NCBI GenBank assembly: GCA_902793605.1
Contig: CADBEB010000023.1
Span: 1 to 40,913 of the forward strand
Length of the DNA stretch: 40,913 bases
Direction of reading: 5' to 3'
Source of the DNA: an uncultured Eubacteriales bacterium
GTDB taxonomy: Bacteria > Bacillota > Clostridia > Christensenellales > Aristaeellaceae
The notes beneath the pieces were generated by a model. The model had not been told where the DNA came from, ran no database searches, and saw only the letters and a program-made list of their open reading frames with translations. A program made the position numbers and the translations under genes. Below are positions 16,938-24,529 of the stretch, in pieces; position 1 is the stretch's first letter; the number at the start of each line of letters is the position of its first letter.

Positions 16938-18602
16938 ATGAAAAACAGGATCCGTTTCAGATTGCTGCTTCCGATGCTGCTGGCTGCGCTTGTGCTGAGT
17001 GCCGTTGTGTCCGGAGTATCCGCTGCGAACGCGGAAGAAAAACCGGGCGGCAAAAGGCCGACCGTCCTGCTGATCCTCGACGGTTACGGCCTGAGCGAGC
17101 AGACGGAGCACAATGCCATCGCGCTGGCGGATACGCCGGTGATGGATCGGCTGATGGAGGAATACCCCTTCGCGAAGGGCAATGCCAGCGGCCTGGCCGT
17201 GGGTCTTCCGGAGGGACAGATGGGCAGCTCCGAGGTGGGCCACCTGAATATGGGGGCCGGCCGGATCGTGTACCAGGATCTGGTCCGGATCACGAAGGAA
17301 ATCGAGAGCGGCAGTTTCTTCGAAAACGAGGCACTTTTGAAGGCGATGGACAACGCGAAGGAGAATGGGACGAGCCTGCATATCTTCGGCCTGCTCTCCG
17401 ACGGCGGTGTACACAGCCACAACTTCCATCTGTACGCCCTCCTGAAGCTGGCAAAGCGCCGGGGCCTGAACAAGGCATACGTGCACTGTTTCACGGACGG
17501 GAGGGACACGCCCCCGGAATCCGGAAAGGATTATATCCGGGCGCTTCAGGATGAGATGGACAGGATCGGCTGCGGCAGGATCGCCACGGTAGCGGGCCGC
17601 TATTATGCCATGGACAGGGACAACCATTGGGACCGCATCGAAAAGGCATACCGGGCCATCACGCTCGGCGAGGGGGAAACGGCGGACTCCGCCATGGAGG
17701 CAGTGACGCAGTCCTATGCGAAGGGAGAGACCGATGAGTTTATCCTGCCCACGGTGGTGATGGAAAACGGCGCGCCGACGGCTGTCGTTGGCGACGGGGA
17801 TTCCGTGGTTTTCTACAATTTCCGCTCGGACCGGGCCAAAGAGATGACCCGTGTCTTCTGCTGCGAAGCGTTTGACGGCTTTGACAGGGGTCCCCGGAAG
17901 CAGGTGACCTACGTCTGCTTTACGGACTATGACGCGACGATTCCGAACAAGGAAGTCGCCTTTGAAAAGGAGGAAATGGTCAATACTTTCGGGGAGTGGC
18001 TGGCCGCCAACGGCCTGAAACAGGCCCGAATTGCCGAGACGGAGAAATATGCTCACGTGACCTCCTTCTTCAACGGCGGCAAGGAGGCTCCCAATGAGGG
18101 AGAGGACCGCTTCCTGATTCCGTCCCCGCAGGTGGCAACCTATGACCTGCAGCCGGAGATGAGCGCGCAGGCGGTATGTGATACCCTGATTGATAAGATC
18201 CGTTCCGGCGAGTACGATGTGATCGTTGCGAACTTCGCCAACTCGGATATGGTAGGCCATACCGGTGTGGAGAAGGCGGCCGTGGAAGCCGTTGAATGCC
18301 TCGACGAGTGCATCGGACGAGTGGTGGAGACGATCAGGGAAGTGGACGGCCAGCTCTTCATCTGCGCCGATCACGGCAACGCCGAGGTGATGGTGAATGA
18401 AGAGACGGGAGAACCCTGGACGGCCCACACCTCCAATCCCGTTCCGTTCATCCTGGTGAATTATGATCCCGCCTATTGCCTGAGGGAAGGCGGCTGCCTG
18501 GCTGATATCGCCCCCACGTTGATCGAGATGATGGGGATGGAAAAACCGGCGGAGATGACGGGAAAGTCACTGCTGATCCCCGTGTCCGCGCCGGAGGAAT
18601 AG
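16938..18602 (+). CDS. gpmI: 2,3-bisphosphoglycerate-independent phosphoglycerate mutase with a signal peptide
   Basis: The 554-residue product starts with a signal peptide (about 1-32, arginine-rich n-region, cleavage near SAANAEE). A complete GpmI-type mutase follows: ILDGYGLSE metal ligand, the phosphoserine loop GQMGSSEVGHLNMGAGR, TDGRDTPP, GRYYAMDRD, SFFNGG and the ADHGNAE metal motif. GpmI interconverts 3- and 2-phosphoglycerate in glycolysis and normally has no leader. The start at 16938 is favoured by a GGGGAGG site 6 bases upstream; an in-frame ATG at 16902 has no such site. It follows two exported phosphatases and an exported prephenate dehydratase-like protein, so it may be an extracytoplasmic duplicate of the housekeeping enzyme or a phosphatase-like derivative. 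Confidence 0.9.
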   Translation: MKNRIRFRLLLPMLLAALVLSAVVSGVSAANAEEKPGGKRPTVLLILDGYGLSEQTEHNAIALADTPVMDRLMEEYPFAKGNASGLAVGLPEGQMGSSEVGHLNMGAGRIVYQDLVRITKEIESGSFFENEALLKAMDNAKENGTSLHIFGLLSDGGVHSHNFHLYALLKLAKRRGLNKAYVHCFTDGRDTPPESGKDYIRALQDEMDRIGCGRIATVAGRYYAMDRDNHWDRIEKAYRAITLGEGETADSAMEAVTQSYAKGETDEFILPTVVMENGAPTAVVGDGDSVVFYNFRSDRAKEMTRVFCCEAFDGFDRGPRKQVTYVCFTDYDATIPNKEVAFEKEEMVNTFGEWLAANGLKQARIAETEKYAHVTSFFNGGKEAPNEGEDRFLIPSPQVATYDLQPEMSAQAVCDTLIDKIRSGEYDVIVANFANSDMVGHTGVEKAAVEAVECLDECIGRVVETIREVDGQLFICADHGNAEVMVNEETGEPWTAHTSNPVPFILVNYDPAYCLREGGCLADIAPTLIEMMGMEKPAEMTGKSLLIPVSAPEE

Positions 18603-18668
18603 CAGCCGCAGAAAAGTCTGTACGGGATAATCAATCAATCGCGAAAAAACAAGAAGGGGTGAAAACGG

Positions 18669-19808
18669 GTGGAGGAAGATCGCCTGATCGAGATATTCAA
18701 ATGGCTGCATCAACATCCTGAACTGGGGATGGAAGAAAGGCAGACGACGGAGTATATCCGGCGCATTCTGACCGAAAACAGTGTGCGCCTTCTCGAAACA
18801 GGGCTTGAAACAGGATTGATTGCAGAACTGGGCACCGGCAAAGCCCCGACTGTTGCATTGAGAGCGGATATGGATGCTTTGCCGGTTCAGGAAGCTACCG
18901 GCCTTCCCTATGCATCCGTGAATCCGGGGGTTATGCATGCCTGCGGCCACGACTTCCATTCCGCCTGCATGCTGGGAGCGGCCCTGCTGTTAAAGGAGCG
19001 GGAGGATACCCTGCCCGGCACGGTGAAAGTGATCTTCCAGCCTTCCGAAGAAGTGAACCGCGGATCAGCCCTGATGGTGTCCACAGGCCTGCTGGACGAT
19101 GTTCAGCTTTTTCTTTCGGGCCACACCTATCCCTGGTATCCCGCAGGTTTCCTGGGTATCAGGCCAGGACCGGTCATGGCAGCCGCGGATCGCTTTATCG
19201 TAAGGATCAAGGGGAAAGGGTGCCATGCGGCTCATCCGGAAAACGGGGATGATCCCATACCGGCTTTGGTGGCTGTCATCACTGCTTTCCAGACCATCAT
19301 CAGCCGGAGTACAGATCCGTTTGACAGCGCTGTGGTATCCATCACCCGGGTAGAAGCCGGGAATACCTGGAACGTCATACCGGAATCGGCAGAGATGGAA
19401 GGGACTTTGCGCGCCATGACGAAAACGGTGCGCGACGGCATTCACCGCCGCATGGAGCAGATGGCAGCAGACACTGCCAAAGCCTATGGTTGTGAGGCGG
19501 TTGTTGAGTTTGAGCGCGGTCCGGATCCGGTAGTGAATGACGCGGGGATCTGCGAACGGGCGGCAGATACGGCCCGGCAGCTGGGGATGCGTGCAGAGGT
19601 CAATCCGCCCACAATGATCGCCGAGGATTTCAGCGAGTATCTCAGGCTTGCGCCGGGAGCCATGTTCCGTGTGGGCACCGGCGGAAGCTATGACAACCAT
19701 CACCCTTCGTTCACAGCTGATCCTTCAGCGTTATTCCCGGCAGCGCGCTTTTTTGCTACGCTGGCAATACAGGAACTGGATCACCTGCGGGACAGTAACC
19801 AAATGTAA
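18669..19808 (+). CDS. M20-family amidohydrolase (N-acyl-amino-acid/hippurate hydrolase type)
   Basis: This 379-residue cytosolic protein matches the M20D amidohydrolase group. The landmarks are RADMDALPVQE (about 64-74), the metal-binding HACGHDFHSA (about 90-99), QPSEEVNRGS with the catalytic glutamate pair (about 124-133), GHTYPWYP and a C-terminal NHHPSF segment. These enzymes remove acyl groups from amino acids. The GTG at 18669 has an AAGGGGTG site about 10 bases upstream. It lies 66 bases after the phosphoglycerate mutase gene and 36 before the broken transporter, and may share their transcript. No signal peptide is present, in contrast to its upstream neighbour. Confidence 0.9.
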   Translation: MEEDRLIEIFKWLHQHPELGMEERQTTEYIRRILTENSVRLLETGLETGLIAELGTGKAPTVALRADMDALPVQEATGLPYASVNPGVMHACGHDFHSACMLGAALLLKEREDTLPGTVKVIFQPSEEVNRGSALMVSTGLLDDVQLFLSGHTYPWYPAGFLGIRPGPVMAAADRFIVRIKGKGCHAAHPENGDDPIPALVAVITAFQTIISRSTDPFDSAVVSITRVEAGNTWNVIPESAEMEGTLRAMTKTVRDGIHRRMEQMAADTAKAYGCEAVVEFERGPDPVVNDAGICERAADTARQLGMRAEVNPPTMIAEDFSEYLRLAPGAMFRVGTGGSYDNHHPSFTADPSALFPAARFFATLAIQELDHLRDSNQM

Positions 19809-19844
19809 ATCCAAACAAAAGCGGGATGAAGGTGTAAGTGCCCC

Positions 19845-20808
19845 ATGACAAATCCTGTCTGGCTGGTTTTCGTTCTCATGGCAATCCTCCTGTGGTCGAC
19901 TACAAGCCTGCTTTACAAAGCCGGCGCCCGAGACGGCAATGAAAGTCATATTTGCCAAAATATTCTGTCTGCGTCGGAATGGTTTTCTTTGTGATTGTCC
20001 TCGTCTATCTGATCATACGGGAGGAACCGTTTTCCATCTGGGAAAGCGCTGTAAGATACTGGCCAATGACTTTATTCGGCCTGGTATATGCTGTTGTTAA
20101 TACCATCTCCCATAAAGGGTATGTCTACAACGAGGCAACGGTGCAGTCTCCCGTGGAGGGCATCAGCGGCGGTACGTCCACCGTGCTGCTGATCATCGCT
20201 TATCTTGTTCTCGGAAGGGTCGATTCAGTCTCCAGGCTTTTGTCACCTTTAAGGACCGCGGGCATCCTGGTAATTATGATCAGCATTATCCTGCTGGCCA
20301 TTGTCCGCAACAGGGAAAACCGGGAAAATACACAGGACCAAAAGGCAAAGTGCTTGAGGAGAGGACTGGGAACCTTGATATTCCCGGTGATCTTCGTTGT
20401 GATCGACGGTCTGGAGACCATCGTAACAGGAATCTGCCTGGACATGACCTATGGTTATGCGATGCCCGAGGGGGACGGTATTATCATCGTCGGAATGGAA
20501 TACGCGATATTCGCCCTCGGGTGCTGGATCTATCTCTATTGGAAAGAGGGAAAAGTGTACAATCCATTCACCAGGCGCAGTGCGCCCAGGCTCCTCGGCG
20601 CGCTTACGGATAATGTCGGGATGGTTTTTTACAGTTATGTAATGGCAATGAATTCGGTTTCGACCGATCCGATTCTTGCTGCCTATCCGTGCTTGCCATG
20701 ATCGAAGACCGCCTGATCATGAAGGAAAAGGTCAGCGCGGTCCAGTATGTTTTCCTGCTCGGAATCGTCGCGGGAAGTATCATGGTGATTGCAGATACGG
20801 TATTCTGA
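19845..20808 (+). pseudogene. EamA/DMT-family transporter broken by two frameshifts
   Basis: Three frames together give one drug/metabolite-transporter protein of about 321 residues. The first runs from an ATG at 19845 (TNPVWLVFVLMAILLW) to about 19955. The second, from about 19952 to 20697, holds most of the membrane helices and ends DPILAAYP. The third continues at about 20698 (MIEDRLIMKEKVSAVQYVFL) to a stop at 20806-20808. Each junction needs one missing base (offsets of 107 and 746 bases, both 3n+2). Protein-like coding persists on both sides of each break. Possible explanations are recent decay or base-calling errors. A 90-base relic of the same 3' region lies at 14561. Confidence 0.8.
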
Positions 20809-20877
20809 ATTCTTCAGTTTTTCCTCGCTTTCATATGCCTGATTCCAGCTTTTGTGATTCGGTGGTCAAAAACGGGT

Positions 20878-20926
20878 TTGACAATCTGGAACACCCTCTT
20901 GATAACCGGCACAGTCCCTGTATAAT
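20878..20926 (+). promoter_or_regulatory. Promoter with recurrent element and perfect -10
   Basis: TTGACAATCTGGAACACCCT begins at 20878. The -35 TTGATA (20899-20904) follows 21 bp later, then a 16-bp spacer and a perfect TATAAT (20921-20926). It serves the glycine-zipper protein at 20993. Confidence 0.8.
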
Positions 20927-20992
20927 CAAGACAAAAGGGCAGGGAATCCGTTGTTATTCCCGCCGAATCAAAACTGAAAGGAAGTAAAGAAC

Positions 20993-21538
20993 ATGTACAA
21001 CATCGTAGGAGCACTGTTCAATGAAGAGAGCGAAGCCCGCCAGGCGATGGCCGCCCTGTCCGAGAATCCCCAGATCAACGGCACCACCATCTACCAGATC
21101 TCCCTGGTGAAGCGCGTGGAAGGCGTGCTCAAGCTGTGCGACAACTTCACCTCTCCGTATCTTAAGTCGACCGACACCGTGAAGGGCGGCATCGTGGGCG
21201 GCCTGATCGGCCTCCTGGCCGGCCCCATCGGTCTGCTGCTGGGCGGCGCGGCCGGTGCCCTGGCGGGGAAAGCCGGGGACCTGGACAACAAGGATGAAAG
21301 CAAGGCCCTGATCGAGCAGGCGGCCAAAAAGCTGGAAGAGGGCGACATTGCGGTGATTGCTCTGGCTGATGAGACCAATGAGGAAGTACTGGACCACGCG
21401 CTGGTGAAGTTCAACACGGTCGTCGTCCGCTACGACGCGGAGGTCATTGCCAAAGAACTGGAAGAGGCCGAGAAGATGGAAGAAGAACTGGCCCGCCAGG
21501 CTCGCGAGACGCTGCGCAACGCCGAGAAGAAGGATTAA
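20993..21538 (+). CDS. DUF1269-like protein with a glycine-zipper segment
   Basis: This 181-residue protein has a soluble N-terminal domain (1-60), a glycine-zipper hairpin (about 63-95, GGIVGGLIGLLAGPIGLLLGG) and a second soluble domain, ending in a charged helical tail rich in E, K and R. The layout fits the DUF1269/general-stress-type family, whose function is unknown; glycine zippers often insert into membranes. The ATG has a GAAAGGAAG site upstream. A strong promoter with the recurrent upstream element precedes it, and a terminator follows, so it is monocistronic. Confidence 0.75.
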   Translation: MYNIVGALFNEESEARQAMAALSENPQINGTTIYQISLVKRVEGVLKLCDNFTSPYLKSTDTVKGGIVGGLIGLLAGPIGLLLGGAAGALAGKAGDLDNKDESKALIEQAAKKLEEGDIAVIALADETNEEVLDHALVKFNTVVVRYDAEVIAKELEEAEKMEEELARQARETLRNAEKKD

Positions 21539-21582
21539 CAGGTAATCCGCTGGGAGAGGCTTTCTCCGCACTTTCCTTTTTC

Positions 21583-21619
21583 AGCTCCTCGCCGGTACCT
21601 GCCGGTGAGGAGCTCTTTT
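21583..21619 (+). terminator. Rho-independent terminator
   Basis: AGCTCCTCGCCGG (from 21583) pairs with the segment ending GGAGCT (21614), giving a stem of about 13 bp, followed by CTTTTA. It terminates the DUF1269-like gene and overlaps the stop codon of the convergent membrane-protein gene. Confidence 0.75.
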
Positions 21620-22346
21620 AGTCAGCATGACACGTTTCCCCGGCTTTCAGGGCCTGTTTCATTCTATATGCAGCGACCAGGTCCGAGAGGGAAGTAACGA
21701 TCATGACAACCCCACTGATCACGGACAGCAAACTGTCCCCTTCGATCGAGTTGAAAAACAGATAAATGCCAAGCGCTGTCATCAGGAAGCCTGTGATCCA
21801 TACCGATACAGTACTTTTTCCGAGCCTGCCGAGGAGAGTCCGCGCCGGTTTTAGCAGCTTGTCGATCTCGCTTTTCACCGTCTTCCGAATGGTGTCTGCC
21901 ATCTTACCGATTTCGCTGTGTGTTTCGGAAACGGCCGCCTCGTCCACCGCCTTATTTCCGGACCTCCGGATCTTTGAAATGCTGAACACCTGGGCCAGGT
22001 TCAGCAATCCGGTCATCAGGACCGAAGCGGCGATCAGGTACCGCAGGATGCCCGCGAAAAAGTCTGGCTGAAAATAGATGTATGCGGCCAGGCCAATGGC
22101 CAGGATCGCCGGAATGATCGCTTTCTTTTTCCCGCCCCGTTGTGCCAGGGCCTCCGCAATGATGCCGCCTGCCGCAAGCGCAATGGCGATGGCGATGCCC
22201 ATGGCCATGCCCCGCGTGGTATTTCCGGGCTGAACCAGCAGCATCACGCCCTCATACAGCATCAGGAGGGCGACGATCGTACGCTGCTTCAGAAAGGAAT
22301 CCACCCGGCCTGCAAGCTGTACGGCCCATTCAATCAGGTTCTTCAT
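21618..22346 (-). CDS. Membrane protein with DUF308/HdeD-like repeats, function unknown
   Basis: This 242-residue protein has about six hydrophobic segments arranged as two groups (about 25-125 and 170-228), separated by a charged cytosolic linker (about 128-168, with KMADTIRKTVKSEIDKLLK). The spacing recalls HdeD/DUF308 proteins but the sequence match is loose. The ATG at 22346 has only a weak GGTGAG site. A plausible minus-strand promoter (TTGTAT and GATAAA-like boxes near 22425-22450) lies upstream. It is convergent with the DUF1269-like gene and divergent from the two-component operon. Confidence 0.7.
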   Translation of the reverse strand: MKNLIEWAVQLAGRVDSFLKQRTIVALLMLYEGVMLLVQPGNTTRGMAMGIAIAIALAAGGIIAEALAQRGGKKKAIIPAILAIGLAAYIYFQPDFFAGILRYLIAASVLMTGLLNLAQVFSISKIRRSGNKAVDEAAVSETHSEIGKMADTIRKTVKSEIDKLLKPARTLLGRLGKSTVSVWITGFLMTALGIYLFFNSIEGDSLLSVISGVVMIVTSLSDLVAAYRMKQALKAGETCHAD

Positions 22347-22470
22347 ATACTCACCGTCCCGCTGTTTTTTGCCTTATCGCTCATCACGGCCTTTTGCTCC
22401 CGTGTTCTCCGATCGTTCCCATTTTATCATATGGCAGCTATTATCATACAACAGAAACTGAAAACAGAAT

Positions 22471-22519
22471 TTGACATTCTGGAAAACCCCCTTGTATACG
22501 GTTCAATCCATATTATACT
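22471..22519 (+). promoter_or_regulatory. Promoter of the two-component/CARF-nuclease operon
   Basis: TTGACATTCTGGAAAACCCC begins at 22471. TTGTAT (22492-22497) lies 21 bp downstream as the -35, followed by a 16-bp spacer and TATACT (22514-22519). The upstream block matches the five other promoters. A leader of about 120 bases follows before the first gene. Confidence 0.75.
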
Positions 22520-22641
22520 TTACCGTAGAGGAAGAGTAAGAGCATAGCGCACAATCCGCGATTATCCTGCGCAGCCTTTCCGACACACAGCGAAGGGGAA
22601 ACAGCCGTGCCTTCGATCAAACAGACAGGAGTATTCTGCCG

Positions 22642-23241
22642 ATGAGCAATACCTTTGCGGATACGATCAGACAGCTGCGAATAAACAAAGGGCTGTCCCA
22701 GCTTCAGCTTGCGGATGAGATGTATGTCACGCATTCAACCATATCCAGATGGGAGGCCGGAAGCCGGCTGCCGGACGCCATGATGATCTCCCGCCTGGCG
22801 AAGTGCCTGGAGACAAGCACCGAATTTCTCTTCAGCCTGATCTCCGAAGAAAAGGAAACGCCGAATATCATCATGGTGGACGACGAGGCAATTATTCTTT
22901 CGGGCGGGCTGCCGGTCCTGGAGGAAGCCTTCCCTGACGCGAATATCACCGGATTCATCAAACCGTCGGAAGCGCTCAGTTATGCGCAGCAGAATCCGGT
23001 CGCGCTGGCGTTCCTGGATATTGAGATGGGGCAGCACAACGGGCTGGAAGTATGCAGGGAACTGCAGAGGATCCGTCCGCAGACCAATGTGATCTTCCTG
23101 ACGGCCTATCTGGATTATTCGCTGGACGCATGGAAAACCGGCGCGTCCGGGTTTATCATCAAACCGATCACCGTAGCTGAGGTCCGGAAGCAGCTGTCCA
23201 GGCTCCGATATTCGCTGGGAGGGATCAAACAGAATGAATAA
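22642..23241 (+). CDS. Response regulator with N-terminal XRE-type HTH and C-terminal receiver domain
   Basis: This 199-residue protein is an HTH-XRE DNA-binding domain (about 7-62, with GLSQLQLADEMYVTHSTISR) joined to a receiver domain (about 75-195). Receiver residues are intact: acidic pair D80-D81, phosphoacceptor D126 in FLDIEM, T154 and K174 in IIKPI. The order is the reverse of most response regulators, in which the receiver comes first. The ATG has only a weak upstream site (GGAGTATTCTGCCG). It overlaps the LytS-like kinase gene by 8 bases, and the two form a cognate pair. It may autoregulate through the element at 22471, which is inference. Confidence 0.9.
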   Translation: MSNTFADTIRQLRINKGLSQLQLADEMYVTHSTISRWEAGSRLPDAMMISRLAKCLETSTEFLFSLISEEKETPNIIMVDDEAIILSGGLPVLEEAFPDANITGFIKPSEALSYAQQNPVALAFLDIEMGQHNGLEVCRELQRIRPQTNVIFLTAYLDYSLDAWKTGASGFIIKPITVAEVRKQLSRLRYSLGGIKQNE

Positions 23242-24529
23242 CGCGATCGATCTGATCAATTTTTCAGCCGCAGTCACCGGCCTGGTGATCGCACTGCTGG
23301 GATTGTTCTTTACGCTGGCGATGAAATCGCTGGAGAAATGGACGCGCAGATTCTTCGTTGCGCTGTTCTCTGTGGCCGCCGCTTATGTGACGTCCGATCT
23401 GCTGTCACAGGTTTCCCTGCTCTTCCTGGGGCCGGATTATGCGGTCCTGAGCCGGATCGCTGTTTTCTGTGAATCGTTTTTCTCTTCCTTGCTGATGCCG
23501 ATGATCACCGTGTATCTTCTGCGCTGCTCCGGGGAAAGAAGAAAGAGGACGCCGCTTTTCGCAAGCATGCTTACCCTGTGGCTGGTCTATGTCGCCCTGC
23601 TGATCTTCACGCAGTTTTCAACGGAGATCTACAGCATTTCCAGCAAAAATGTCTATCAGCGCGGACCCTGGTATTTTGTGCTCCTTGTCCCGCCTGCCAC
23701 CATGATGATCATGAATTGCATCTCCCTGTTTTTCCGACGGAAACAGCTGACGAAAAAGCAGCGTGCAGCGTTTACCGTATACCTGCTGATCCCTTTGGGC
23801 TGCATGCTGATCCAGATGTTCTCCTACGGCCTGCTGATGATCGTGATCGGCACGTCGGTATCCGCCATGATCATGTTTGTCTTTATCCTCATGGACCAGG
23901 TGGACCACAGCATCCGGCAGCAGAAGGAAAACGCGGCTCAGCAGGCCAGCATCACCGTACTGCAGATGCGGCCGCATTTTATCTATAACACCCTGATGAG
24001 CATCTATTACCTGTGCAAACAGGACGCGGAAAAAGCACAGCAGGTGATTCTGGACTTCTCCAGTTACCTGCGGAAGAACTTTACCGCGATCGCAAAAGCG
24101 GACGCCATTCCCTTTGAGGAGGAACTGGAGCACACGCGGGCTTACCTGGCCGTCGAACAGGCCCGGTTCAAGGACCAGCTGCTGGTCGAGTTTGATACGC
24201 CGTTTACCGATTTCCGCATCCCGCCGCTGACCCTGCAGCCCATCGTGGAGAACGCGGTGAAACACGGCATGGATCCGGAACTGGAGCCCCTGTTTATCTC
24301 GATCAGTACCCGCCGGCAGGACGGATATGCCGAGATCACTGTGGACGACAGCGGTCCCGGATATCAGCCGGCCGATGACAACGAACCGCACATTGGCCTG
24401 GACAATGTCCGGGAACGGCTGAAGATGATGTGCAAAGGAGACCTGACGATCAGCCGGCGTGACTGCGGCGGCACGATCGTTACGGTCCGGATCCCCGTAC
24501 AGGAGGACGTTCATGAGAACGTTGATTGA
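23234..24529 (+). CDS. LytS-like membrane sensor histidine kinase
   Basis: This 431-residue protein has an N-terminal membrane region with about seven hydrophobic segments (9-218), a linker, a His_kinase-type phosphoacceptor box QMRPHFIYNTL with H248, and a HATPase domain: IVENAVKHG (N340), DDSGPG (371-376) and GLDNVRERL (388-396). It autophosphorylates and should pass phosphate to D126 of the upstream regulator. The membrane half resembles that of the SpoIIE phosphatase at 1520 (shared TQF, Y-x-RGP/RAP, RRK and IQ-F spacing). Its end overlaps the CARF-nuclease gene by 17 bases, indicating translational coupling. Confidence 0.9.
   Translation: MNNAIDLINFSAAVTGLVIALLGLFFTLAMKSLEKWTRRFFVALFSVAAAYVTSDLLSQVSLLFLGPDYAVLSRIAVFCESFFSSLLMPMITVYLLRCSGERRKRTPLFASMLTLWLVYVALLIFTQFSTEIYSISSKNVYQRGPWYFVLLVPPATMMIMNCISLFFRRKQLTKKQRAAFTVYLLIPLGCMLIQMFSYGLLMIVIGTSVSAMIMFVFILMDQVDHSIRQQKENAAQQASITVLQMRPHFIYNTLMSIYYLCKQDAEKAQQVILDFSSYLRKNFTAIAKADAIPFEEELEHTRAYLAVEQARFKDQLLVEFDTPFTDFRIPPLTLQPIVENAVKHGMDPELEPLFISISTRRQDGYAEITVDDSGPGYQPADDNEPHIGLDNVRERLKMMCKGDLTISRRDCGGTIVTVRIPVQEDVHENVD

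Noticed and set aside
16935..18428. Long minus-strand open frame opposite the phosphoglycerate mutase gene
   Set aside because: It is an antisense shadow: no ribosome binding site, no domain, and the plus-strand protein is complete with all family motifs.
19940..20700. Programmed ribosomal frameshifting in the DMT transporter gene
   Set aside because: Two separate one-base shifts with no slippery heptamer plus pseudoknot, and no reason for regulation; decay or sequence error is simpler.
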